Positions 1 to 10,498 of a stretch of DNA of 64,000 nucleotides are shown piece after piece. Both the position numbers and the translations under genes were made by a program. Positions within the stretch are counted from its first letter, which is position 1. The number at the start of each line of letters is the position of its first letter. The stretch spans positions 1,798,001-1,862,000 of the forward strand of contig JYIP02000001.1 of assembly GCA_001051155.2 (NCBI GenBank), read 5' to 3'. The notes beneath the pieces are model-generated. The model did not search any database. It was not told the DNA's origin and saw only the letters and a list, made by a program, of their open reading frames with translations. The stretch comes from Chrysoporthe austroafricana (lineage: Eukaryota > Ascomycota > Sordariomycetes > Diaporthales > Cryphonectriaceae).

Positions 1-211
1 CTTCGGGTCCACCGTCAGCGAGCGCGGCCTCACGTTCGTCGGCGTCGACCTGTCAGGCCACATGATCCCGCAGTACGCGCCGTCCGCCGCCTTCCGGCAG
101 CTCGAGGTGCTGCTGGGCCGCGTCGCCAACCTCAGCTCGACCGAGGCGTTCACGACGGACCCGAACGTCCCGCAGGCGAGCCTGGCGGGGAACAGCGGGA
201 ACTTCCCGTGA
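1..211 (+). CDS. Serine carboxypeptidase (S10 family), C-terminal end only
   Basis: This is the last 69 codons of a peptidase whose start lies left of the window; the reading frame begins at base 2 and stops with TGA at 209-211. The segment SGHMIPQYAPSAAFRQLEVL matches the end of S10 serine carboxypeptidases, where the catalytic histidine sits in a G-H-M-x-P motif and is followed by a P-x-x-A-F-x-x-L helix. Such enzymes remove C-terminal residues from peptides in the vacuole or secretory space. The serine and aspartate of the triad are off-window, so activity cannot be judged. The tail is rich in Asn, Ser and Gly. Identification as S10 is likely; vacuolar versus secreted is open. Confidence 0.8.
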   Translation, partial: FGSTVSERGLTFVGVDLSGHMIPQYAPSAAFRQLEVLLGRVANLSSTEAFTTDPNVPQASLAGNSGNFP

Positions 212-1099
212 GCTGCGTGTAGGCTTTTCCCTGCTGCCAGCCTGGATACCTGGGGATGGAGCATCTGGTGAACTTCCTGTGTACATATTATAGCCAATAA
301 TGAAGTACAATTGCAGTGATGGTCTGAAGACCTCACCCCCATCCAACATCTTGAGGCGTCACTGAGAGAAGTGAGCAAGAAGACTATCATAGTGATTCCT
401 GATTACGATTTCTGTATATCTGACACGGCAGCGTGAATAAGACTTGATGACACCCTGCGCATGGTTTTCAACGGATGTCGTGAATTTACTGGCAGATGCT
501 GTAGGTCAATGTGGATGAGGCCTGTGTCGAGGGACAGCAGTGGGAGCACGATCACCACGACAAATAAACACGCGCGGTGAAGTCGAAAAGGTAGATAGAT
601 ATTCCCAATGCTATTCCTTTTCCGTGTGCAGTGAGCTTCCTGCCAATCTGCCACGCCTTCATGCGTGCAACCTTGCCGTGGCCTGTGGGGTGCTTGGCTT
701 GATTCTGACGCCATAATATACATATACAGAGAGGGGAATCATCGATGAAATACGCCAACAAATCCGGGCTTAAGCGAGGACCTATCCTCCCTGCTTCAGC
801 CCCCAATCGATCCCGACACGCCTGAGTGTCGGGTGTCCTGCCAGTAAACCAAACACAACGCCTTGCTGGAAAAGATATGGACTGGTGTACAGCGTATGAT
901 GCGAGATCTCGTAAGAGAGGAGCCGTGCTCATACGGATGCCTTGCAACCGACAGAATCAACTAGGGCGCGGCATGTGAGCAGCCCGTCGCAGATGATCGG
1001 TCCGAGATCTTCGTCGCTGCTGTGGAGATGGTTCCCAACATAATGTCGTGATTCGCATGCATGTCGTCCGCGGGGCTCAACCGCCCCCTCCAGCGCCGC
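212..1099. other. Convergent intergenic spacer
   Basis: Lies between the carboxypeptidase stop and the stop of the opposing PRELI-like gene. It is AT-richer than the genes and probably carries both 3' untranslated regions. I see no convincing reading frame, RNA gene or repeat. Confidence 0.5.
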
Positions 1100-1798
1100 T
1101 CACAGCGCGCCTCCCTCCGCTAGGGCGGCCTCCCTCGTCCTGCGGGTCAGCTCCAGGATGCCCTTGACACCGGTATTCCGCAGCCTCTCGAGGACGACGC
1201 GCATGCCCTCGCGGCTCTTGCCGAGCTGGTCCTGCGTCTTGCGGGACGCGATCGACTCGATGCTGCGTTGGATGATGCTCTTGGCCATCCAGCCGCCCTG
1301 GGCGCCGTCCGGCTGCGAGGCCTGGCCCATACGCTCCCGAATCTTCTCGCCGACCCTCGACCGGAAGATGGTGGTGGTGGCCACGTCCGTGCTGGTGGCG
1401 CTGCCGGCCGGCAGCTGGGGCGCGGCGTAGGTCTGGCGCTCGACGACGGACAGGACGCCGACGAAGTCGAGGTTGCGGCTCTCGGTGCGCATCCAGCCCT
1501 CCTTGATGTCGACGACGCTCGTCTCCAGGATGTAGGACTTCTTGTCGCCGCCGCCGCCGGTCAGCGAGGCCGGGAGGAGCTTGACGACGGCGGAGGGGAT
1601 ACGGGACTTCTTCAGGTGGATGCGGGTGGTGTGCAGCCGCCCGGTGGCAGGGTCGACGTGGGTCGAGATGGTGTCGGTGCTGAGCACATGGGCCGCGAAT
1701 GGGTTGACCTGCGGAGAGCAGTACCGCAGGAAGTAGGCGAGAGTGACGGTCGGGAAGGGGTGGGAGTATGTGTGGTTCTGGGTGTGCGTGAGGACCAT
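1100..1798 (-). CDS. PRELI/MSF1 domain protein (Ups2/Ups3-like mitochondrial lipid transfer)
   Basis: A single exon of 232 residues. Most of the first 180 residues have the PRELI/MSF1 layout: an N-terminal strand with F-P-T-V-T-L-A-Y, a W/R-rich middle and the stretch SYILETSVVDIKEGWMRTES, which corresponds to the S-x-V-D-x-x-x-x-x-M-x-x-x-S-x-N core of the Ups/Slowmo/PRELI family. Members shuttle phosphatidic acid or phosphatidylserine across the mitochondrial intermembrane space with Mdm35. The C-terminal 50 residues are basic and helical and extend beyond the minimal domain. The ATG at 1798 is the only one giving the full N-terminal strand. I cannot tell Ups1, Ups2 and Ups3 orthologues apart by eye. 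It is transcribed divergently from MPE1. Confidence 0.72.
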   Translation of the reverse strand: MVLTHTQNHTYSHPFPTVTLAYFLRYCSPQVNPFAAHVLSTDTISTHVDPATGRLHTTRIHLKKSRIPSAVVKLLPASLTGGGGDKKSYILETSVVDIKEGWMRTESRNLDFVGVLSVVERQTYAAPQLPAGSATSTDVATTTIFRSRVGEKIRERMGQASQPDGAQGGWMAKSIIQRSIESIASRKTQDQLGKSREGMRVVLERLRNTGVKGILELTRRTREAALAEGGAL

Positions 1799-3513
1799 CT
1801 TGGCGGTGGTGGCTACAGAAATGCACTAGGATTGAAAACTTTATCTGAGAAGCCAATTGAAACTGCCGATACGTGTGCACATAGGGTGCTAGACCACGAG
1901 CAGGTCGCTGTGCAGCCTAATATCGCGAGATGGCGGTGGTGGTGGTGTGTACGTGGCGGGGCGTGGAAGCTGGAGGGCGAGGCGCGGATGGACCGGGGAC
2001 TTTTTTCGCAGGTTGAATTCCTTGCGGATCTCCCTTGACAGCTCAGCTCGACCGCCCCATGAGGAGCTCGAGGGTTCGGACGCCGACTTGTAACGCAGAT
2101 GGCCTGAGGATGGGACAGGGCAGCGTTAGGAAGGTGAGGTCTGAGGTGCGAGGAGGTGGAATGGTGATGTCGTCAGGTCGTTCGAGGGGGAGAGGCGAAT
2201 TATGCGGAGGTGGTGTGCACCGTTGCCCACGGTCGAATGGCATCGAACGATCCCAGCGACTCGCCAGATCTGGCTGACAATCTGGGGTAGCGCGGGAGCT
2301 TGGACCAGCAGGGCCCTGGCAGCCTGGCTCGAGGGCAGCTTCAATCAGCGCGAGGCGAATGGTCACACGAGCTGGTCCCTAACAGGTCAGGGCTGCCTGC
2401 CGCAGTCTGTTAGGCCGCCATCCCCGTCACGCGCAATTTCGCCGGGTAATATGCTCGAGACCTAACTAGGGGCTGTCCAGCCGCTCATTGGACCGACCAG
2501 TGGGCGTTACGAGGCCAGGTCCCTGCGTGGGGGAGCTGAGGAGGTGACTAATAGCCCGTATGTAGAGGGCTGACATAAGCAGATGCTTGCTTCCAGACCA
2601 AGGAACTGCCGCCCTCTCCTCGCGCCTTTCTTTGTCCGGCCTTTGTTTTCTCCTCTTTCCACCACAGCCACCCACGACACTCTTTCATCACCAACTCCGC
2701 AACAACCATCCAAGACGACTTCGCGTACTGCGCGGCCGGCCCCCCCGACGGCTGCTTTTCCTTTTATTCGCGCTGCGAGCCCCATTTCGACCGGCGCCGA
2801 TCTCGTCCCTCCCAGCCGCCTCTCGCTTCTTTCTCCCGCATCCCGCTCGTTTTGCCCCCCCCCTCAGACCCAGTTCAGTTTGGTGACAGAACAGAAGCGC
2901 TTGGGCGTAGCCTTGCCGTGACACGCATCTTCTTGCTGCTTGAGAATTCGCCTGGAGGATTCTGGCAAAAGAAGGGGTTACAGCCTCTGGGGTTGGTACA
3001 GCTTGGGCACATTGTTGAGGGAAGAGTTGCGCCGTTCGGCCGCTTTGATATTCTCTGTCGGAGAGTCTCGAGCTGTGCATGAATAGGCAGCCTGCTGGCA
3101 GAATTGTATTGTTTCCTTCATCTGATCTTTTTTTTTCGCGCTGGGGTTCCCAATCAACCACTATTGTCCTCTCGAGTACAATCAGAATTGATATTTCTCC
3201 CCCCCGTCCTGCAAGGTGAAGCAAAAAGAAAAAAGGAAGGCAGACTGCAGAAACGTCCATCTTGCAAACAAGATCAGAAAAGAACAAACAAATCGCGTAT
3301 CGCAACTCTTCTCACTTTCCCCCCTCTCGTGCGGCCGTCGATTGCAGACGCATCGCTCACGACCCACAACACCTAACTTTCAGTGATCTGCCTCTGGTAA
3401 CGGTACTACTTGCTCCCGCTTGTTCGGGATCGTTACTTGTATCGGGAGCCATCCATCTACAGACATCTGGAAACTCTCAAACAGCACCACGCTCAACCTA
3501 ACCACAGGTCAAG
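1799..3513. other. Divergent promoter region between the PRELI-like gene and MPE1
   Basis: About 1.7 kb separates two divergent start codons. The MPE1-proximal half (about 2600-3510) is rich in pyrimidine tracts and short C-runs, usual for promoters and leaders in filamentous ascomycetes. No gene is supported here. Confidence 0.5.
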
Positions 3514-5508
3514 ATGTCGTCTTGTGTCTTCGTCAAGTTTATGTCGCAGAAGGAGCCGCGCCGAATAGAATTCGACGGCACCGGCATATCCGTCTTTGAA
3601 CTGAAGCGCGACATCATCATCAAGAATGGCCTTGACAGGAGTGGAACCGACTTTGACCTTGCCCTCTATAACGAGGACGGCAGTGAAGGTGAGTCCCTGA
3701 GCGTAGCATCTTGAATCTCGCATACCCAGCCTGCTGACAGTCTCTCAGAGTACGATGATGACACCTCCGTCATTACCCGTTCGACTACGGTCCTCGCCCG
3801 GCGTCTGCCTGCCATGAGACCTGGCGCGGGACGTGCTGCCCGCTACGTCTCGGGAAAGATGCCGGTCACCGCCAAGAACCATTCCCGACGAGAGCAGGCA
3901 ACCAAGGCAGCCGCCTCAGCCAAGTCGCAGTCGGATCTCGCTGCCAAGATGGCGAGCGCTCAGACTGAGGAGGAGAAGATGATGGCCATGTTCGCGGTAC
4001 AGGGCGAGCAGTGGAAGACACAGCAGGAAGAGATGTCCCACCAGACGCCCGTCTTCAGACCAGGCCAGAAGAAGGCTGCCAACGTCCCCGATCACGAACC
4101 CCCCAACGGCTACATCTGCCACCGCTGTGGTGAGAAGGGCCACTGGATCCAGCAATGCCCCACTAACGACAACCCCGAGTACAACGACCGGCCTCGCATC
4201 AAGCGCACTACCGGCATTCCTAAGTCCTTCCTCAAGACCGTCGACAAGGCTACGGTCCTCGCGCAGGGGAATGACGAAGATGGCAACAAACCGTCTGGAG
4301 TCATGGTGACCGCAGACGGCGAGTTCGTGGTCGCCGAGCCCGACAAGAAGACATGGGACAAGTACAAGGCCAAGGCGCAGGGCTCAGAGGAGGCGAAGAA
4401 ACTCGCAGCTCAGGACGAGAAGGAGCTGCAGGACAGGGGCATCGAGTGCGAACTCGACAAGAAGATGTTCATAGACCCAATGAAGACACCCTGTTGTGCG
4501 AAGACGTACTGCAACGACTGCATTACTAATGCACTCATCGAGGGCGACCTGGTCTGTCCTTCATGCCAGACCGAGGGTGTTCTCATCGACGACCTCAAGC
4601 CTGACGATGAGGCGACACAGAGGATCGATGAGTACATGAAGGAGAAGGAGGCCGCTAGGAAGGAGCGCTCCAAGACCCCGGAGGACGTCAAGTCACCTGC
4701 TGCTGAGGAGACCAAGGAGCAGCAGTCTAGCGGTGACAACAAGACCGATGGTGTCACCAAGACTGAGAAGCCCAAGTCGCCCACGCCTCCCGCTTCGACC
4801 AAGTCACCCTCCGCAGACGCTTCACAGAAGGGCACACCCGTCAAGGACGAACAGGCAGTCGCCCCTGCTACCAACGGCGAGCAACCCAACCCCAAGAAGC
4901 GGCCCGCAGAAGACGACGCCGAGAACCCCGTGGCCAAGGCTCCCAAGGCACCTAAGGCGATGCAGAGGGCCCAAGAGGCCGCTCAGCAGCAGCAACAGCA
5001 GCAGATGGGCATGATGCCTGACTTCATGGGCATGAACGGCATGAACGGGTTCAACCCAATGAGTATGCCTATGGGCATGGGCATGGGCATGATGAACCCC
5101 ATGATGAACATGAACCCCGGCATGATGAACGGCTTCGGCGGGATGAACGGCTTCAACCCTATGGGCATGAACATGATGAACCCCATGATGATGAATGGTG
5201 GGTTTCCCAACAACAACATGAACGGCGGCTTCCCCACCGGGCCCATGAACGGCAATGGTTTCGGCGGCCCCCAGATGAATGGCGGCATGAACGGCGGTAT
5301 GGGCGGCACCAACTTTAACCGTGGCCCACCTACTGGTCCCCGGAACGGTGGCAACTTTGTGCCGGGTCCGAACATGAACAACATGAACAATATGAACAAC
5401 AGCAACGGTGGTGCCGAGGACGATGCATACTTCCGCAAGCCCGTCAACCCTCACCGGCACCAGAACAAGCAGCGCCGCGTCCGGCCCAGCGACTATCGCG
5501 AGCTCTAG
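3514..5508 (+). CDS. MPE1: Mpe1/RBBP6-type subunit of the cleavage and polyadenylation factor
   Basis: Two exons, 3514-3688 and 3749-5508, joined across a 60 bp intron (GTGAGT donor, TCTCAG acceptor), encode 644 residues. Residues 3-77 form the ubiquitin-like DWNN domain; the splice completes its SEEYDDDTSVI segment. A CCHC zinc knuckle follows (C182, C185, H190, C195) and then a RING/U-box-like finger from C292 to C331 ending in CPSC. The C-terminal third is disordered, with Lys/Glu/Pro-rich stretches and then a Met-Asn-Gly-Pro-rich region from about residue 395. Domain order and length match Mpe1/RBBP6, a conserved subunit of the nuclear CPF that cleaves and polyadenylates pre-mRNA. Start chosen at the ATG that opens the DWNN domain (TCAAGATGTC). 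Confidence 0.93.
3689..3748 (+). other. MPE1 intron
   Basis: 60 bp with GTGAGT at the 5' side and CTCAG at the 3' side; CTGAC at about 3733 is a plausible branch point. Removing it fuses the two halves of the DWNN domain in frame. A downstream in-frame TGA at 3712 would truncate an unspliced product. Confidence 0.9.
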
Positions 5509-6349
5509 GGAGGCGAGCAGTACGTCAGCACGCCCGCGTTCCGGAATCCTTCGCGGGGTTAGGCCGCTGATGCGATGCAACGGAACACCTCGACTGTACA
5601 TTTCCTTTCCCCACTCGATAATTTTCGATACGGCGTTTCATCATCTGAGGGCGGTCGTCCCGGCCCTCGCGTCCGGCGTTTTCACCAGGGCAGCATACAA
5701 TCACAGGGCACGGTGGTGGTTGAACCGCCGCCCACCTACATACGTGGCATGTTGCACGAGTTCCTCCACGGCGGTACGGTCACATACAGGAAACCATCTG
5801 CACGACAAGGGCGTTGGAGGTTTTTGATTTTCGGCATAGGCAAGCACCGCAGACTGCGTGCGTTTTGTGCATCACGGAAGGGGACTCGGTTACGAGAGGA
5901 TCGATGTTCTTCCCTTTTGAGGCGTTCCATCTCGACCGGGCCAAAGTATTCATAGGGGAGAGTTGTAGATAGATGAACGCGCAGCTCGAGAGGAGTGTTC
6001 TCCGCGCGACAAAAATCAACGATGATTCTTCGAACCGGCTCTGTATTGCTCAAGTGACTTCTATTCTGTATGTGCTTGTAGTGTGACTCTTGATATGCGT
6101 ATGGAGGCGAGGCTGGCGCACTCGCCACGGATCCGCGGTATATTGCCCCCTCTTAGCTTCATACCTCCGCCCTGCCGCAGCAGAGTGCGACCCCTTGGAC
6201 CTGCTCTGCCTGCCCTGCCCTGCCCTGTCCCGCCAGATTGCTCCGACGCTGCGGTGCGCACAGGGAGCACCACATAGCCCCCTTCCGCTCAAAACTCACG
6301 CACACCGTGTCCTCTCGTCTCAAGACCACCGCCCAGACCGGGCCGCTCC
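5509..6349. other. Convergent spacer between MPE1 and GET3
   Basis: 3' flanks of two convergent genes. No supported reading frame; the short open frames on both strands lack coherent domains. Confidence 0.5.
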
Positions 6350-7487
6350 TTACGAGGGCGGCACGTAGGGCTTGACCAGCATCTCGCTGAACTTCTCGAG
6401 CCTCTCCTTCCCGCGGACCTCCTCGACGAGCAGGGGCATCTTGACGACGTTGAACTCGTCGTACAGCTCCTCGATCTGGTCGAGGTACTTCTTCTGCATC
6501 TTGCGGCGGGCGTTGCACTGGTCGCAGTCGCTGCCGGGGCGGGGGAAGAGCAGCTGGTTGACGACGATGCTGTGGGTGTCGATGCCGTAGCTGGCGAGCT
6601 CCTGGATCATGCGCTCCGTCTCGTACAGGCTGAGGAACTCGGGGATGCACACGCACACGAAGGTCGTCAGCGCCTCGTCCTTGAACTGCGCGTTAACCTC
6701 GCCGATCGTCGCGCGCAGCGACTCGAGCTTCTCCATCATCTCGCCCAGGTTCTGCCCGCTCGGCAGCCCGCCGCCGCCGCCCTGCCCACCCAGGAAGCCG
6801 TTGAGCAGCGGGCCGTACTGGGTCGACAGCTGCGAGATCTTGGCCAGGGCCTTCTCGAGCACCGAGGGGAACTGCAGGAAGCGGAGGGTGTGGCCCGTCG
6901 GCGCCGTGTCGAAGATGATGGTCTCGTAGGAGAGGGACTTGACCTGCTTCAGCACCTCGGCGAAGGACATGGCCTCGTCGATGCCGGGTATCTGGGGTGC
7001 GGCCGCCGCCCGCGTCAGCGCCGGCCCCTCAGGAGGTGGGATGGGGTATCACAATAACGGAGGCCGGGGGGAGGGGAGGAGGTGGACGTACCGCGAAGGC
7101 CAGGTCCTGCATCATGGCGCCCATGCCGCCCATGGCGTCGGCGCCGCCGGCGGGGTCGTCACCCTGGCCGGCGAGCAGGTCCTGTATGCTGCCGTTGGGG
7201 TCGATCTCCATGGCGCTCAGGTTGTCGAAGCCGTCGATGAGGCGGGCCTCCTTGCCGAACTTCTGGCTGAAGGCGTCGCTGAGGTTGTGGGCGGGGTCGG
7301 TGGAGATGAGCAGCACGCTGCGGCGGGCGCGGGCGAGCTGGATGGCGAGCGAGCACGAGGTGGTCGTCTTGCCGACGCCGCCCTTGCCGCCGACGAAGAT
7401 CCAGCGGAGCGTGCGCTGGTCCAGGATCGACTGCAGGGTCGGCTCGAGGGCGTCCGGGTCGTCGGCGTTGATCAGGGCGGCGGACAT
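6350..7487 (-). CDS. GET3: Get3 ATPase, tail-anchored protein targeting factor
   Basis: Exons 7487-7092 and 6991-6350 with a 100 bp intron (GTACGT donor, CAG acceptor) give 345 residues, the usual Get3 length. The deviant Walker A ([10 protein letters not shown], residues 33-42), switch I ([10 protein letters not shown] from D64), switch II (DTAPTGH, 160-166) and the zinc-binding C288-x2-C291 pair that holds the homodimer are all present. The splice restores the segment [13 protein letters not shown], which is conserved in the family. Get3 captures tail-anchored membrane proteins in the cytosol and delivers them to Get1/Get2 at the endoplasmic reticulum. A Gly-rich insertion follows FLGG around residue 182. 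Transcribed divergently from the isourate hydrolase gene. Confidence 0.95.
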
Positions 7488-8566
7488 GACGGGCGGGCTG
7501 CTGCTCTGCTCCTCTGGTCTGGTCTGGTCTGGCTCTGGTCTGCTCTTCTCTGCTCCGTAGTGCTCCGGCGGCTTCTTCTATCTGTGCCTGTCTGTCTGCA
7601 GCTGCTCCTCCTTTCTTTTCTTTTTTTTCTTTTTTCTTCTTTCTTCTTTCTTCTTGGTTCCGAGGTGCACAGGGGACGGGAGAGAGGGTCGTCGCGGTCG
7701 GGCGGTGTGCGGGCTGGGGATGGGTGCGGTGCTCGCCGGTGGGCGCGTGGAGTTGACGATGGTTGCTGGTGGAACCCGTTGGAACCGCGAGGCGTCAAAG
7801 CCAGAAGCCAGCAGGGCAGCGTCACTGCTCCACTGGGGTTGGGGCTACTATAGTGCTGCTGTAGTGCTATGTGCGAGGGATGGTGGGGCAAGGGTAGGCG
7901 CCGTGTCGGTACCGAGCCTCTGGGTCGACCCCCCCTTCGCCCCGCCTCCAAACCCTGCGCATCCCACGTACCATAGTAGCAGCACTGCTTCGTTTCGATG
8001 TTCCCAGCCTGGAGGGTCGCATTCCAGCCAGACCTGGCTGGCCTGTCCCTTCGAAACTGGCAATACAGTTTGTCCTTATTTCTCTTTTCTTCCTTCCTCG
8101 TCACCACGATCCATACGAGCCTTGTCTCACCACTCGGATCCTCCAGAACCCATCGCGATCCCCTGACTCGGCGCCCAACGTGGGCGGTTGGCAGCGGGTC
8201 CTCCAGTCGGACGGCAGCGCCCGCGCTCCGGTGCGGCTGACGGATCCGGAGCCCAAGAACGAGAAGACGAGCTGTAGATCTGTTTAAAATAAGAACGGTT
8301 CTGGTCCCTGGGCAGATCGCTAGCCTGCCTGTCTTTCTCTCTCTCCCTCCCTCTCTCCCCTCCTGCGCTCTTCCTCGATAGGCCAATAGCACAATAGCAC
8401 GCAGGGGGCTCACCACACGCAGCAGACAAGCCAGCCAGTCCAGCAGGGGCATCTCGAATACCCCTCCTCGGCCGACCCCGCCAAGGGCAGCAAGCTATCC
8501 TCCAACCCACACACAACACACAACAAACACATTACACACACAACGCCCACCCAGCCTGCACCAAAG
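7488..8566. promoter_or_regulatory. Divergent promoter region, GET3 and isourate hydrolase
   Basis: About 1.1 kb between divergent start codons. The GET3 side has a long T/C tract (about 7604-7660) and the hydrolase side has another (about 8331-8375) followed by a CA-rich leader just before the ATG (about 8505-8550). Such pyrimidine tracts commonly lie near fungal transcription starts. No exact promoter element is claimed. Confidence 0.4.
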
Positions 8567-9043
8567 ATGGCCGCCAAGGCCCCCATCACCTGCCACATCC
8601 TCGACACGACGCTCGGCCAGCCGGCGCGCAACGTCCGCGTGCGCCTGGAGCACACGACGACGCCGGCGGCGGGGTCCTTCTCCTCCCCCGGAGAAGCAGA
8701 AGCAGCACCAGCAGCGGGGGCAGCACCAGCGCACCCCACGTCGCTGCCCGTGGTGTTCGAGTCGCGCACCGACGACGACGGCCGCGTGCGCACCTGGCTG
8801 CCGTACTCGTCGCCGCGCAGCCCCGGGGAGGTCCCCGTGTACACGCTCGAGGACGTGCTGGGCGACATCCGCGGCCCCAGCCGCTGGACGCTGCGCTTCG
8901 ACACCGCCGCCTACTTCGCCGCCCAGGGCCGCGACACCTTCTTCCCCGAGGTCGCCGTCGCCTTCGAGGTCGCCGAGGGCCAGCACTACCACGTCCCGCT
9001 GCTGCTCGCGCCCTTCGGGTACTCGACGTACCGCGGGAGCTGA
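8567..9043 (+). CDS. 5-hydroxyisourate hydrolase (transthyretin-like)
   Basis: A single exon of 158 residues. It opens with the hydrolase signature PITCHILDTTLGQPA, whose histidine (H10 here) is catalytic, and ends in YRGS, the diagnostic C-terminal tetrapeptide that separates true hydroxyisourate hydrolases from transthyretin transport proteins. The enzyme converts 5-hydroxyisourate to OHCU in uric acid breakdown. Compared with typical members of about 115-135 residues, it has a low-complexity insertion (about residues 30-62, rich in Ala, Pro, Gly and Glu) between the first strands. No C-terminal peroxisomal SKL-type signal is visible, so it is probably cytosolic unless the N-terminus targets it. 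Neighbours are unrelated. Confidence 0.88.
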   Translation: MAAKAPITCHILDTTLGQPARNVRVRLEHTTTPAAGSFSSPGEAEAAPAAGAAPAHPTSLPVVFESRTDDDGRVRTWLPYSSPRSPGEVPVYTLEDVLGDIRGPSRWTLRFDTAAYFAAQGRDTFFPEVAVAFEVAEGQHYHVPLLLAPFGYSTYRGS

Positions 9044-9749
9044 GCCCGTGGGGAGGCGGTGGTAGGAGGGGTGCGGCTGCGTGGGAGCGCGTGTCCGTCC
9101 GGACGGGATCGAGGGACCGTGGGAGGTAGAGGGTTTGGGGGGCTTGGGAGCATTATTTACGTGGGGAACAGGACGTCGGGGCTCGGGCGTTGATGAGGCC
9201 TCCTTTGCATATCAAATACGTTCTACCTGTCTATTAGCACGCGAACTACCATCGTCACATCCGAGAGAAGAATTCCTCAGGGTGAAGAACGGGCAATCTG
9301 TTCCTTTTTTCCGAGCCAAGGGGCCTCTTGAGATGTTTCTTTTCATTGTACTGTGCTATTAGTGGACTGTAGACTACGCAGGGTAGCGAGCGTGGTGGAC
9401 GCGTATAGGTGGCGCGAGTTATAGACATAGGTGTATGTAGAGAACAGGGGGTTGTCTTGAGCACCCCCCCTTTTTCGCGACGAGCCCGTCTTGTTCCAGC
9501 AGACAGGATTCTTTTTTTTCTTTTTGCCCTGCCGGTCCCTCTGTGGATGTTTTTTTTTGGTAGTTTGGTCTTCTTCTTTCGTTTAAAAAAAAAAAAGCCA
9601 GTAGACAAAAGGATGTTCATTTCATCATCGACCCAAGCCGTCCCGGTTCCCAGAAAAATCAAATCCAACTCCGCGCTGTCGAACTGTTGAAAAGAGAAAT
9701 AAAAAGTAAAAGGTTGTTTTTCTCCCAGGGAAGAAAGAGGCCGGGCCCT
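9044..9749. other. Spacer with homopolymer tracts
   Basis: 3' flank of two convergent genes. It contains T-rich runs and an A12 run near 9584-9595. No supported gene. Confidence 0.5.
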
Positions 9750-10498
9750 TTAGTCATGGTGCCTGTGGATGCCCAGCCTGCCGAGGAAGCTCGTCCGCCT
9801 GCCCGGCCCGCCCTGCGACGAGGCGCTGCTATCGCTCGACAGGCGCATGCGGGAGTGGCGGTGGTGGCGGCCGGGCGGCGACGGCGGCGCGGCGTCGTCG
9901 TCGCCGTGGCCGCCGCCCGCCGTCGAGGCCGAGGTGAAGCTATCGCCGCCGCCCGAGGTCGGCCGGGCGGACAGGTGGTGCCCCACGGCCGGGGTGCTGG
10001 GGATAGTCGGCAGCCTGCCGTCGGCGTGCTGCGGGTCGGGGCTCGGCGGGGCGACGGCGGCGGCGGCGGCGGCGGCGGCGGCCTGGCTGTACATCTGCTC
10101 CATCTCGGGGGTGATGTAGCCGTGGGAGATGGTGCGCTTGTTCTTGCTGTTGAGGAAGGTCCGCCGCTGGCGCGAGAGGACCCGCGCGACCGAGATGTCC
10201 TCCTGGGTGATGCACGCGTGGCCGGACGTGTCGGCGTCCGGGTGCGGGAGGCTGGTGTTGCGATCTGGCAGAGGTCAGTCAGCCCGGGTTTCCCCACCGA
10301 TTCGTCTGTCTGCCGAAAGGGTCGGGTCGTCCACTCACTTCCACAGAATGATTCTGGGAACCCCGTGTCACGGTGGCGGTTCCCGGAGGACGACGACCTC
10401 TCGCTGCTGGCGATGGACATGGTGTCGGCGCTGCTAGTGTCGAGGAAGCTCCAGCTCTCTGGGCGGCGAGAACGGCGTGTCCTGCGTAGGGAGAACAT
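9750..10498 (-). CDS. Unknown low-complexity protein
   Basis: Two exons, 10498-10339 and 10264-9750, with a 74 bp intron (GTGAGT donor, GCCAG acceptor), encode 224 residues. The N-terminus is Arg/Ser-rich. The best-ordered part is the middle segment across residues 55-105, which carries HACITQEDISVARVLSRQRR and TISHGYITPEMEQMY. It is followed by a polyalanine run (10 Ala), Pro/Ser/Gly-rich sequence and a basic His-rich end. I do not recognise the family. The splice keeps the frame and the middle segment looks conserved, so a real gene is likely. A further 5' exon cannot be excluded. The start was chosen as the first ATG in the open frame. Confidence 0.6.
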
